Source of the DNA: Macrocybe gigantea
Taxonomy: Eukaryota > Basidiomycota > Agaricomycetes > Agaricales > Callistosporiaceae
NCBI GenBank assembly: GCA_011319805.1
Contig: SJRY01000268.1
Coordinates: 248,001 to 312,000, forward strand
Direction: 5' to 3'
DNA length: 64,000 nt
Part shown: positions 63,980 to 64,000 of the stretch, in pieces
How positions within the stretch are numbered: the first letter of the stretch is position 1
How the letters are laid out: the number at the start of each line of letters is the position of its first letter
Notes under the pieces: generated by a model
Databases searched by the model: none
Seen by the model: only the letters and a program-made list of their open reading frames with translations
What the model was told of the DNA's origin: nothing
Made by a program: the position numbers and the translations under genes

Positions 63980-64000
63980 CTGTAAACGCAAATCAGCGAA

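Overview
The window reads as nuclear DNA of a filamentous basidiomycete, most likely an Agaricomycete. Genes are densely packed and split by many introns of about 45-70 bp. The products are typical fungal ones, including a SPO14-type phospholipase D, a Cdc7/SepH septation kinase, a GRASP/Grh1 Golgi protein, a Zn2Cys6 regulator, an Aim9-like kinase and a GATA factor. There are no bacterial operons and I recognise no intact transposon. All gene calls come from reading exons by eye against remembered family patterns; no database was searched.

Layout. 1-321: start of a divergent unknown gene. 393-9586 (+): PRP8. 9841-14857 (-): a PH-domain protein and a SIKE/FGFR1OP2-like coiled-coil protein. 15059-15142 (-): intron-containing tRNA-Asp. 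15314-22585 (-): an uncharacterised multi-exon gene, a secreted rhamnogalacturonan lyase and GRASP. 23681-31161 (+): an intronless PPR protein, a Zn2Cys6 transcription factor and the SUMO E1 subunit AOS1. 31162-33574: no recognisable gene. 33575-41858 (+): a TcuA/fumarate-reductase-like flavoprotein and phospholipase D. 42293-49089 (-): a MATH-BTB protein and PRP24/SART3. 49538-51952 (+): an F-box protein and mitochondrial uL5. 52333-57288 (-): Cdc7/SepH kinase. 57289-59215: two possible small secreted proteins. 59216-61025 (+): Aim9-like kinase. 61200-61510: AT-rich repeats. 61653-63315 (-): GATA finger gene with a repeat-built N-terminal region. 63528-63979 (-): 3' part of an acidic protein that runs off the window.

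Shared themes. Two spliceosome genes (PRP8, PRP24) lie here, and five introns look like GC-AG rather than GT-AG. PRP24 and MATH-BTB are 79 bp apart, and the flavoprotein and PLD genes 93 bp apart; both gaps hold a perfect TGACGTCA palindrome.

Caveat. Many conserved genes, essential ones included, are broken by the apparent loss of one base, most often in or beside a short single-base run. The simplest explanation is base-calling or assembly error rather than real gene death, so frame breaks here should not be read as pseudogenes without read support.
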